A DNA stretch of 64,000 nt from Polytrichum commune (taxonomy: Eukaryota; Streptophyta; Polytrichopsida; Polytrichales; Polytrichaceae). Location of the stretch: positions 68,362,033 to 68,426,032 of the forward strand of contig OX485804.1 in NCBI GenBank assembly GCA_950295325.1, read 5' to 3'. Under the pieces are notes generated by a model, which was not told where the DNA came from, searched no databases, and saw only the letters and a program-made list of their open reading frames with translations. Shown here piece by piece: positions 50,501-59,655 of this stretch (within the stretch, counting starts at the first letter, position 1; the number at the start of each line of letters is the position of its first letter). The position numbers were made by a program, and so were the translations under genes.

Positions 50501-51824
50501 GTGGTTGGGAGAAATCTAAAGCCTCAACACCATGCCAAAGCTCTTGTAGCTCCTTCAAAAGCGGTCGTATAAACACATCAATGTTTGAAGAGGACGGCGA
50601 CTTCTTCCCGGAAATCAATATACACAACGAGATAAAAAACTTTTTGGTCACCAACCATGGCTCGAAATTGTAAATCAAAATCAATACCGGCCACGTCGAC
50701 CAGTTGGTGTTGTTTAGTTTAAAAGGATTCACTCCGTCCAAAGCGAGAGCCAATCTCATGTTCCTATCGTCACGCCCAAAGTTGCCAAACGCGACGTCAT
50801 TGTTGATGTGCTTCCATGCAGGGCTGTCAACCACAGAACGCATGATGTCATCACTGCTGACGTGTTTGGTGTGACCTGTCAATAGACGCGCTATCTCAGA
50901 CGAGCGCCACATCCGTTTCAACCTAGGAATTAGGGGAAAGTGACGGATTACTCTTGCGGGAATGTTGTTGCTGCCATCCAGCCATCGTCGCGCCGTGTAC
51001 TTGGGACATAAATCATGATTTGCATATTCTTCGTCATATAGAATACAACCATTGGGGCATGCATGGATATTGTTGTAGATCAATCCAAGTCGACGGATGC
51101 TCTTCCGAGCCGCATAATGAGTTTTGGGCAACTTGTTGGGCATTGGTAACAAGTCTCCAGACAAAAATCAGAACAACTCATCGGTAAATGTATTGCTCAC
51201 ACGGAACACCGAGCACATGTTCATTATGATGATCGTGGCGGACACAACACTCATTTTTTAACCCGGGTACACTGGAGTCGTGGCTTCCGTATACAAACCA
51301 TCCAATTCATCTTCGATGTCGCCGTCTTCCTCATTCTCCATATGCAAACGTCCTTCAGCTACGGCCTCTTCGTGGAGTGCATCCCCTCTGCCCAGTGCCT
51401 CCAGCACCTGACGTTCAACTTCATGGAATTCATCCAGGAGGGGTGGGGGAAGTGCCCCGTTGTCGGCGTCCACGGGTTCAGGTAATGTGTTCAAAGGCAT
51501 GTCTTCTACAACGTCGTTGTCACAACAGACGTCCTCCACCCACATTCCAGACGGTGGGTATCCATCGACGGGGTCACCGCCTAGTAAAGACTTGGTTAGA
51601 AATGGATCACGGCCAACTGCCGCGTGGTGTTGCCATATAACTTGTATGGTTTTTCTGTGTCCACCCTTGCAGTCTTTGCAAGGACATCTAAATGTGTGCA
51701 CATTGTTCTCTATCGCCACGCGGAGCTCCGTGTGAAGTATCAAATCCCCTATTGGCACGTGACGAAGTGTGCGTCCATCGTCCGTCAAACGAATGGTTGC
51801 ACCACGACGCACAACCGAACCCAT
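47581..51824 (-). pseudogene. TNP2-family transposase of element 2, four nonsense codons
   Basis: Four exons join in phase: 51,824-50,067, 49,837-49,490, 49,230-48,677 and 48,415-47,581 (1,165 codons). Domains as in element 1: transposase-associated RCPCKDCKGG, core with LALALDGVNPF, STWPVLILIYNFEPW, WTISDFPAFG and CPCCG, then DVMHCEKN, HCRWMYPIERY, and the DUF4216-like end. The frame is kept throughout, but it is interrupted by TAA 51,258-51,260, TGA 51,168-51,170, TAG 48,844-48,846 and TAG 47,962-47,964; the last replaces a Trp conserved in element 1 (CNWV). There are no frameshifts. The second intron uses a GC donor (CAT before GCAAGT at 49,489). The transposase-associated region and core share one exon here, unlike element 1. 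As read, it cannot make full-length transposase. Confidence 0.88.
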
Positions 51825-53108
51825 GTTGCGTGTCCCGAATTGGAAGATGTTACCTCACTGGGCCGATGTTACACACCCTGCAGCGCTTCCGCAAGGTCTC
51901 CGCGTGGTCGTGTTGCGCATGAGCATTGATATAAACAGAGGACACCATTCGTTGACACTATGCGGAGTGTCTCTTCCAGGGTGGATGTCACTGAGAATGT
52001 CCATGGGGACATTGCTGTTGATCTATCGGCGTCAATTGTGACATCTTCCTGGACACCAAAATGAAGGTCACACACTACACGGCAGTGTGTTCCATACACA
52101 CCCACGTGAGGGATTTGACTGTTGCAGAACATCGAAACCACAATGGTCACGTCGATGACCTGGATCTTTCATTCCCGCACACAATGGGGAGCGCACAATG
52201 TTCGAATTAAGCACATGTCGCATTGGGTGTCTTACATGACGTCCAAGAAAACACTGGTATCTACGACGCCAGTAAAAAAACAATGTAACTGACCTTTTCC
52301 CACGTGTCCCAGAGGGTATTCCATGCAGTGGATGCCCCAGAGGACCCTGAGAAGGCTCGCCGACATTCTCTAAACCCTAAGTGTTGCGGCTTCACCTTTG
52401 TACGCTCATTGCTTGAACATCCCTTAGCAGCATGGCGGTGTCGCGTTCAACACGAAAGCTTGGTAGGGTTGTCCGTTTTATAGACACATCACAACATCCG
52501 CAAAGGGTGGATGCGGATGACTCCGAGGCTGCTGCAGTGTTGTCCACTTTGGTGTTTGAATGCGAAGAGAAGAATGCAATGATGCCATCCCAAAAACCTA
52601 ACACAATTCAAAGAACCCAACGTGCACACCGTCGCCGCCGCTCACGCTTGCTCAACTTCTTTGGGAGTGAAAATTTCACAACACCCACTGAGTCATCGAG
52701 CATCGCTATCAACCCAGTTCCAAAACATGTAAATCTTCCATCTCATATGCATGCATCACAATTTAGGTCACGGTCTAGTTCAAATTTTGCTGTGCGGCGA
52801 AATTTTTCGCCGCTCTCGGCCACTGGAAGCCGAACTCCGACAATGGCACTGGGAAGCCCACATGCGGACACGCGGCAGCCCCCGGTTTTAGGTGCCTGTA
52901 CGGCCTCCAGTGGGTTGGGCATAGGGTCACAGTCGGCCATAGGTCTTCTCCGATGCCGAGGTGCATAGATCCTCTTACCTACGTCCACTAGTCTCCATTG
53001 TGGTGTCTGCTACAACGCCGATGTGTTGCTTTCCCTACGGCGCTGCGCTGCCTTCCCACGCCCTTGTGTTGCTTTTCCGACGCGTTGTGTTGCTTTTGGG
53101 TGTCCAAG
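51825..53108. promoter_or_regulatory. Divergent promoter interval of element 2
   Basis: TNP2 starts at 51,824 leftward and the TNPA-like gene at 53,109 rightward, so promoters for both should lie in these 1.3 kb. GACATC/GACGTC-type words are frequent at 51,960-52,300. The interval also holds an open frame described separately. No TATA box was assigned. Confidence 0.5.
52432..52968 (+). CDS. Hypothetical 178-aa ORF, possible upstream exon
   Basis: The frame starts with MAVSRSTRKLGRVVRFIDTS, has a basic stretch (RAHRRRRSRLLNFFG) and Ser/Thr-rich sequence, and ends in a TAG at 52,966. A weak donor (GCCGAG before GTGCAT at 52,961) would end it in phase 1, which does not fit the next exon at 53,109 directly. 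It is longer than expected by chance in this GC-richer region. It could be an upstream exon of the TNPA-like gene, a separate small protein, or an untranslated leader. Family not recognised. Confidence 0.3.
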   Translation: MAVSRSTRKLGRVVRFIDTSQHPQRVDADDSEAAAVLSTLVFECEEKNAMMPSQKPNTIQRTQRAHRRRRSRLLNFFGSENFTTPTESSSIAINPVPKHVNLPSHMHASQFRSRSSSNFAVRRNFSPLSATGSRTPTMALGSPHADTRQPPVLGACTASSGLGIGSQSAIGLLRCRGA

Positions 53109-56100
53109 ATGCTGCGGACACGGGATCGCACTGGGAAGCGCAAGGAGATGTCTCCAGCAACATTGGTAGAACACAGGCGCGCAGCTGGAGAGCGGCGATC
53201 CAGGGCCAGAGAGGACCCGCGGCATGTGGCTGGGAGGCGTGGCTCACCCCCGGCAAGACGCCGCCGCATAATCGAGGTATCATCGGAGGAGGAGGATGCG
53301 GCTGAGGACGTGCCGGAGCAATCCTGGAGGTAAGTGGGTCTTTCTCCTCCTTTCTTGACCTCTTCCTGGTGTTGATGCTAGCGTAGAGCACAACCAGTCT
53401 TCATCGTCGCGATGTCCGCGCCTGTTCGACCAGTTCAATTGAGCCGCGTCTAGGCCCATGTGTCACAGTGGACGTCTAGACATCTGGTTGTCCAAGTGGA
53501 CGTCCAATTTGAAAAGTGACATTTCGATCTCTGCTGGAATCAGAGTCGGGGCGTGGGCATAATCGGTATTGCAGTCTGCGCAATTAGTAGACGTCACCTG
53601 TAGTTGTCTCTAGCAGGTCCTTAGAGCGTCCCCACCAGCAGAGGTATAAGTCAGTTGAATGGCACTCCTGGAAATCCGGTGCCCAGGACGCCAAGTTCTA
53701 ACGTCACTAAAAGACTGCAGATTTGTTTTGTGGGTTTTACAGCTGAAATTTTAAGAATTTGGGGGCATGTTATATACCGTTGGAAAGGTATTGAAAATAT
53801 CTTTCCAGCGGTATATAACATGCCCCCAAAGTCTTGAAATTGCAGCTGGAAAACCAAGAAAACAAATCTACAGTCTTTAAGAACCCATTTCAAGATGGTT
53901 TAGGTAGGACGACTCAAACATTAGACCATGTTGTTGTGGTCCATATATTAATGGGTGACAATAGAAAGTCTCAAATTAACTCATATAGTGATATTAGTGT
54001 AATGTTTTATTTCGTGATTGATGAAAATCTAGTATGATTAGTGAATTAGTTAATTAGTGAATTAGTTAACGAGGGATTTTAGTATATTTCCGGGCGGAGA
54101 ACCGAAAGGGATCGGATAGGGAATCGGGCAACACATCGGGCAAGGCTAATGGAATCGGGCAAGGGGGTAATACCGGGCGGGGGGCGGCCTCGAAGAGGGG
54201 CATGTACCTGAGCTAGTGGGCTCCAACAATATGTCGGGTAAACCCACACTATGCCCGGGGTGCCACCGGTGCAATTATGCCCGGGGCGGTGCCCGGTCTA
54301 GTGGGGATGCTCTTATGGCTTAGCTCCTATGGCGCACAACCCCCAATTAGTTGATGGAGCTGACATTAGGGTTGATCCTTCACACGGGTCAATGTAATTG
54401 GCCGCTTTCGACCTCTCAGCAGTGAATTGGTTATCTCTTAAACTCAACCAATTCATGTCTATGGGTAATCTTCCTGGACCCTAAACCTATCGAATGGATA
54501 TACCCTCTTGGACAACCAGGTCATCTATGATGGGTACTCTTCCTGAATTCTCAACCCTCAATTGGCTATTTCTCAAACTCATCTAGCTCAACTGTAATGG
54601 TTCATCTTCCTGAACTCTAAACCTTCCATTACATCTTTCTCACACGTAACCAGTGCATCGTGACTCGTAATATTCTTGCACTCTGTGACGGCCATTATCC
54701 CCTATAAAGTCGGGTAATATTCTTGCACTCTAAACCTTCAATTGGTTATTTCTCGCACTATTTCAGTTTCGCATGATGGGTAATCTTCCTGGGCTCTCAA
54801 CATCCAGGTTGTTATTTCTTTCACTCAACCAATTCACGTGTGACGGGTAGTTTTTTTGTATTCTGAACCCTCAGATGGCCATTTCTCACACTCAACCAGC
54901 TTGAACATCGTGATTGGTAATCTTCCTGAACTCTGAAGTTGCTCGACCATGCTCTTGACTGCGTGTATGATTCATAGGGGCAGTAACTGGTTGCAATGTG
55001 GCTGCTCAAGCTCAGTGGGTAGTCGCATATGTGTGCACCTGGACATTCCTTGATTGTGGAATGTGGTTGTTGTAGCCGAGGATACGCAACCAACTTGGGC
55101 ACGGAATCAGACGGCGATCAGGAGAACAGTGATGGGATTGAAACATCACATCCACTACCAACACGTAAGGGAGGGGGGAGCACTGCCTTGAAGAAACGTG
55201 TGGAGCTGGATGCGCAAGGGCAGCCTTTTGGCGCCATGAAGGCTGTCCTCTGCGCCGACATCAAGAAGTATGCAAAGGACCTGGATCCCACGACGGGATG
55301 GGAAGGCCAGCCACAGCACGAGAGGAAGCGATTATTCAAACGCCTATACACAGGTAAGGTTTGCACATCAATTTTTTGGCATGCATGTGTCGCGTTAATT
55401 TGCGATGTGAAACCCGAATCTGACATTTTAAGTGCAACCAAACATCATTCTGGACATGAGCAACATGGTGTATGTCTATGTAGGCAGGCATGACATTCTC
55501 GCTGACGTTAGGGTGGACATGTATTTAGTACAGAGTGTCATGTTGACAATCTGTGAGTGGATGCCGAACAGGACGTCCGTGCGTTTTTGTGGACATGTGT
55601 ACTGAAACGCTCGACAATCGCTATCGACGTCCATAGGGACGTCGATGATATCAATTTTCTCTTTTGTGGTGACATACTGGTTTGTACCCTTTCTAACGTG
55701 GGTGTAGTGTGGGCACCCAGTGTTGGTCGTTTGTGAAGTGAATGTGATGGCATTGACGTGTGTGTCCGGCATGCAGACTGGGAGATGTGCGGGCATTGTA
55801 ACAAAGTGTGCGAGAAGTGGATGCGGCCTATTATAACAAAGGTACTCATCAACACCCGGTGGAGGTTAAACCAGCTCATAGACAACAATGCGGGTAAACC
55901 AGCCGATGTGGATGCAGAGCATTGGAAAACACTTGTAGGTATGCGCGCCACCGAGGCTGCGCATTTGAAGTCTCAGCACATGCGCTCAATTTCAAAAGGG
56001 AAAGGATCGACCACAGCTCAACTGAAAGCTATTGAAAGGGAGGTCGTCTCCTGTCTGGTAAGAGTGTCACTATGTCTATGTTGACATGACTGACAATGTT

Positions 56101-57575
56101 GCAATTCTCTTTATAAATCTATGATGGCCCTTATCCCCTACAATGTCAATGTCGACAACAGATGTCATCCAACACCTTTACTTAGACGTCCGATAAGCCG
56201 GCAATGTAACTCTAGTTGTTTGAGCTGATGTTCGATGTTAATCATGGCACTTCCAAAGGCGTCACGGGACCTGCACCTGTTGGAACGCATTATTGTCGAC
56301 GTCCCCTTTCATCCGTAATGACTTTAATATGCCATGCAGGCGATGTTGAAGAACAGGGCACCGTACGATGCGGAGGTTGACGCCGAGGTTGCCAAAGAGT
56401 ACCAACGCATACAGGAGGAAAAGCGCCGAGCGCATCCCGATCATGGCTCGGAAATGGAGTCGATGCACACTCGAGTGACGGATTTAGAGGGCAGCGTCAC
56501 ACGCCTTGGAGAGAATGTGGCAGCCTCAAACAAGCGCATGGAGGACATGATGCGAATGATTCTTCAAAATCAGAGTCAGAAACATCCGACTAACATTGAT
56601 AGCATGACGGAGCCTTCATCGTCTGCGAAGATGCTCGATATTTCGGCATCGACGTCAACGACGAAGGATCTGGTGATGGTGGCACAGAAACAAGCTCCCA
56701 CCCCAGTTATTAGCGCGGTGGGCAGTGCGGACATGCGTGTGGCGTCCGCGATTCCTGTCCCGAGCGACGTCTCCGAGGATGCTGCGACTGATGCAGTCAC
56801 AGACGTAGAAGCAGTGCCTCCCAGCTCTGAAACCATTATCGCGTCCATAATTGAGGACATTCTCGAAGTGCCGAAAAAAACGACACAGACACCTGTAATT
56901 GATGACCTTGTAGAACCCACCAACGAGGAAGTGCCAGTGCAAGCTATGGAGGACGTCGAAGAAGGACACCTTGAGATATCCGGCAATGCGGACGTGCCTG
57001 AAGAGATTGCATCTCTGGATCAGGTAACATCAAGTAACACCCACCCATATTAGACATACTGGAAACCCTCTCATCGTCGTTTAAAAAATTATACCTTCAT
57101 GTATTTGTCTGGCATGTTCTTCGTGGTGTCAACATGTACATTAGGCTGGACGTTTGCCTTGACAGTTTGAATTATCGCAGAACAAAACGACCATAATTTG
57201 AAACCTCCAAGTACTAATGCGGAATGCTATTACAGGATGAGGTGCCCGTACCGGAGGAGTCAGGTAGCCGACCCCGCCGTGCGGGTAGAAGCGCACAAGC
57301 GAAATCCTCAATGGCCAAACTCGGTGCACCAAAAGCGGTTGGTTTGCCTAAACCTCCCCAAAATCTTGCGAAGGTGAGGGAACTAGTGTTTGCATGCCTA
57401 CATTGCTTGCATGATTGCAGGAGGAGTGTGGAGCACTCGAACATAGTCACGTCGTTCGTGTGAGTCCATTTCGTGTTCGGATGACCACTAATGTAATTCA
57501 TGCGGTTTTGTGAATGGTGGTGGAATGGGGCAGGTGGGGACTAGTACGAAGGCACAGACACAAAAGAAGAAATGA
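53109..57575 (+). CDS. TNPA-like accessory protein of element 2, open
   Basis: Six exons join with GT-AG introns and consistent phases (2, 1, 0, 0, 0): 53,109-53,329, 55,076-55,353, 55,777-56,057, 56,340-57,023, 57,236-57,373 and 57,534-57,575, giving 547 aa. The N-terminus is Arg-rich with an acidic patch. Residues about 105-260 form the Ptta/En/Spm-like region (KKRVELDAQGQPFGAMKAV, WEGQPQHERKRLFKRLYT, EHWKTLVGMRATEAAHLKSQ). A heptad-like stretch (MHTRVTDLEGSVTRLGENVA) suggests a coiled coil, followed by a long Thr/Val/Glu-rich acidic region and a basic, nuclear-signal-like tail (SRPRRAGRSAQAK, ending KKK). It lacks the DUF8039-like end seen in element 1. The expected role is binding element ends with the transposase. 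The start could lie further upstream. Confidence 0.75.
53624..54312. mobile_element. PIF/Harbinger-like small element in intron 1
   Basis: Ends are GAGCGTCCCCACCAG and the complement of GAGCATCCCCACTAG (two differences in 15), flanked by TTA on both sides (53,621-53,623 and 54,313-54,315). A TTA duplication fits PIF/Harbinger-type elements. No transposase is encoded. It contains a long hairpin at its left and CGGGCAA-type repeats at 54,090-54,180. It is nested in the first intron of the TNPA-like gene. Confidence 0.7.
53709..53879. repeat. ~170-nt near-perfect hairpin
   Basis: A 22-base perfect core pairs 53,758-53,779 with 53,809-53,830 (GGGGGCATGTTATATACCG and its complement). Pairing extends inward through TTGGAAAG/CTTTCCAG and outward through AAAGACTGCAGATTTG and its near-complement, giving arms of about 80 bases and a tiny loop. 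Any transcript of the intron would fold into a small-RNA-precursor-like stem. Confidence 0.85.
54400..54935 (+). repeat. Degenerate ~65-75-bp tandem repeat in intron 1
   Basis: About eight units recur with TCAATTGGTTATTTCTC, ACTCAACCAATTCA and GGGTAATCTTCCTGAACTC-type words. The word GGTTATTTCTCAAACTC also occurs downstream of repeat R2 copies at about 16,365 and 27,228, so the array may be an amplified R2 segment. Confidence 0.7.
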
Positions 57576-58598
57576 GTGGACGTTCTCAATAACGACGCGG
57601 CTCTCCATTCGAGTGCTCATGAATTATCCACTTAGTCGTGGAGGTGTAGACTCGCGACTATAGACATGGATGCCTCGATCATGGACAATGTTTAAGTTTT
57701 TGGGCAACTAGCGATTGATGTGTAAATGCAGCCTCTTGGTTGCAATATGTTGTATCAATGAAAACGTTGCATTTACGGAATTGGAAAGCATTGGTGTACA
57801 TTTGTTCCACGCGTTCTTTGTGTCTGTTCCGACTGTCTGGTGGAACAGTTGACGTCGGTGTTTGTTCTCGTATATGGCATAAGCGACGTGCATCTGACAT
57901 TTGGTCCTGCTAATAGCCAAACAACTTGATTTCAGTAATGTGTTTGAGAATTTGAGGCAATCAGCCACGTCAAGGCGGGCTAAGCTTGAAAACGGCATCA
58001 TCACTCCCAAACAAGCTGTGGTTTTGGCCAGAGGACATCCCCATAATTTGTAATGCCCCATTTGATGTCACACATAACATCCCACTATCAAAAAGGATGT
58101 CCAAGAAAACTAAAAATCACCCCGAAAACACCCAAAAAATACATGCATACGTCGAGGAAAATGTCTCATGTGACATTTTCGTGTCGCAGAGGACGTCGGT
58201 AACAGCACACATCGCCACGTAATGCAATGTCCACGTCAGCAACAGCGAATGCCACGTCAATTTTTAATCGCATTCCACGTCATCTCAAGAGGGTCCACGA
58301 GGCCATCCACGTCACCGAGGGGGCGGAAAAAAAAGCGTGCCGACGTGGCACTGCCCGCAAAAAACATGCTTGCGTGGCATGCCGGTGGCGTCCACGTGTC
58401 TTCACGTGGACACTATGGAACACCATGTTTTATGTGACGTCACATAAAAACGTGCTGAAATTCCCCATGTTTTCGCATGTCCACGACGCGTTTTTCTCCT
58501 GTCTGACATGACGGATTTTAGGTGACGTCCAAGAGAAGAACCTCCATGTCAAAGTGAACGCGCACTCCCGTTTTTTTTGACGTCACAAAAAACAGGAT
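57576..58598. other. Right subterminal region of element 2
   Basis: No gene. Between 58,050 and 58,600 CCACGTCA, GACGTC, TGTCCACG and ACGTGGC words are very dense on both strands (for example 58,210-58,420 and 58,425-58,590). They are the likely binding array for this element's TNPA-like protein (inferred from En/Spm). Confidence 0.65.
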
Positions 58599-58613
58599 TT
58601 TCTTATAGTGCGA
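58599..58613 (-). repeat. Element 2 right TIR and target duplication
   Basis: TTTCTTATAGTG ends the element and CGA follows. Confidence 0.92.
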
Positions 58614-59655
58614 AAACGCAACATCTACAATCATTTGTACCACCGAACTTTTCGCATTTGTGTTCTTTTATTTTCCCTCAAGACATTGTTCCACTATTCT
58701 AACGGCCATACCACACAAAGCTAAATAAAAATAAAAATAAAAACTCCAGAAGCTATTCTATAACCTTCCAACTGCCAATAAACGCACAGCTAATATTCAA
58801 ATGTTTGCATGCGCTGTGCATGGACGTAGATAGAAGCAGAAAATGCCATACCTTCCGAGTCTCGAGCAAACAATGTAACGCAAGCAACGCGACCTAAAAA
58901 ACCGCCTACAGCCAGAACCTACACCAACGAACCGCAACTACCTGCACGCAAAACCATAAGGCGACATATAATCCATCTCACTCCCACACTCGAAACATTG
59001 AAATCAAAAACTCACCACGCACGGTTGCATACGTACGCCAATTTCGCCCGGACTTCCGGGGGAGGAATCCCTGGCCTAGAAATGAAGCCAACGACCGCAC
59101 TCGTTCGCTCTCATATTGACGAAGGGCCACTAAACGCGACATACGATCACACCGTATCCTTAAAAACGCAAAAAAAAATACTCACGCTACTGAAGGATAG
59201 GAACAGAGACACAAAGGCTGCGGAAACCGTGCAAGCGGCAGTGAGACGCAAAAAACGCAAAACTGGACGGAAAAAGACGAGGAGAAGCGTTCCCTGTGAA
59301 GAAACGCGCCGGCGAGTCGACTAGCCGCATGAGGCCAGGCAGAGAGGCGCAACGAGAGAGCAGAAACGGCGGAGAAGAACGAGAGGAGCAGCCTGTGAAG
59401 AGAAGAGGAGGAGGAATCCAAGGTAGGACAACAACAAGGGTTTCCAAAGGCCCTCACCGGGCGCCACCCCAGCAGCCCCAAAAAGAGTTGTGGCCACCGG
59501 TTGCAGCCCTTGGTGTTGGCTCGGCTGGTCACCGGACGAGACGGTCACCTTGCGCAGAAAGGAAGGGCCGTGAGAGCGCGGGTGATCTGCGGGTGTGGGG
59601 GGGGGCGAGGGTTGGACCCCACCCGTTCAAATTTTTGAACTTTCAAACGGGAGCA
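58611..59655 (-). pseudogene. HMGB 5'-region duplicate, right piece
   Basis: The sequence aligns with 42,323-43,380 of the HMGB locus over its whole length, for example CCATACCACACAAA, CCTAAAAAACCGCC, GAACCGCAACTACCTGC, CTGTGAAGAAACGCGCCGGC and CACCCGTTCAAATTTT. At the leader-exon donor the intact gene has TTCACAG/GTAACG, while the copy has TTCACAG/GGAACG, so the GT is lost. No coding exon is present, so this is a promoter/leader pseudogene. Long open frames in it mirror those in the intact 5' region and are not supported as proteins. Confidence 0.85.

Larger units (their letters stand above)
46487..58610. mobile_element. Complete CACTA transposon, element 2 (12.12 kb)
   Basis: The element starts CACTATAAGAAA and ends with TTTCTTATAGTG; after these 12 perfect bases similarity continues imperfectly. 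A CGA target duplication flanks it (46,484-46,486 and 58,611-58,613). It has the same plan as element 1 (TNP2 on the minus strand, TNPA-like gene on the plus strand, divergent), but different TIRs and only distantly similar proteins, so it is another family. TNP2 has four nonsense codons and no SET exon; the TNPA-like gene is open. It is inserted in a duplicate copy of the HMGB leader intron. Confidence 0.93.

Noticed and set aside
47581-51824. Stop codon reassignment to explain the four in-frame stops in element 2 TNP2
   Set aside because: All three stop codons are interrupted, and neighbouring genes end with standard stops at expected positions.
8438-58610. Direct mutual rescue of elements 1 and 2
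   Set aside because: Their terminal repeats share only CACTA, the motif arrays differ and the proteins are distant, so cross-recognition is not supported.
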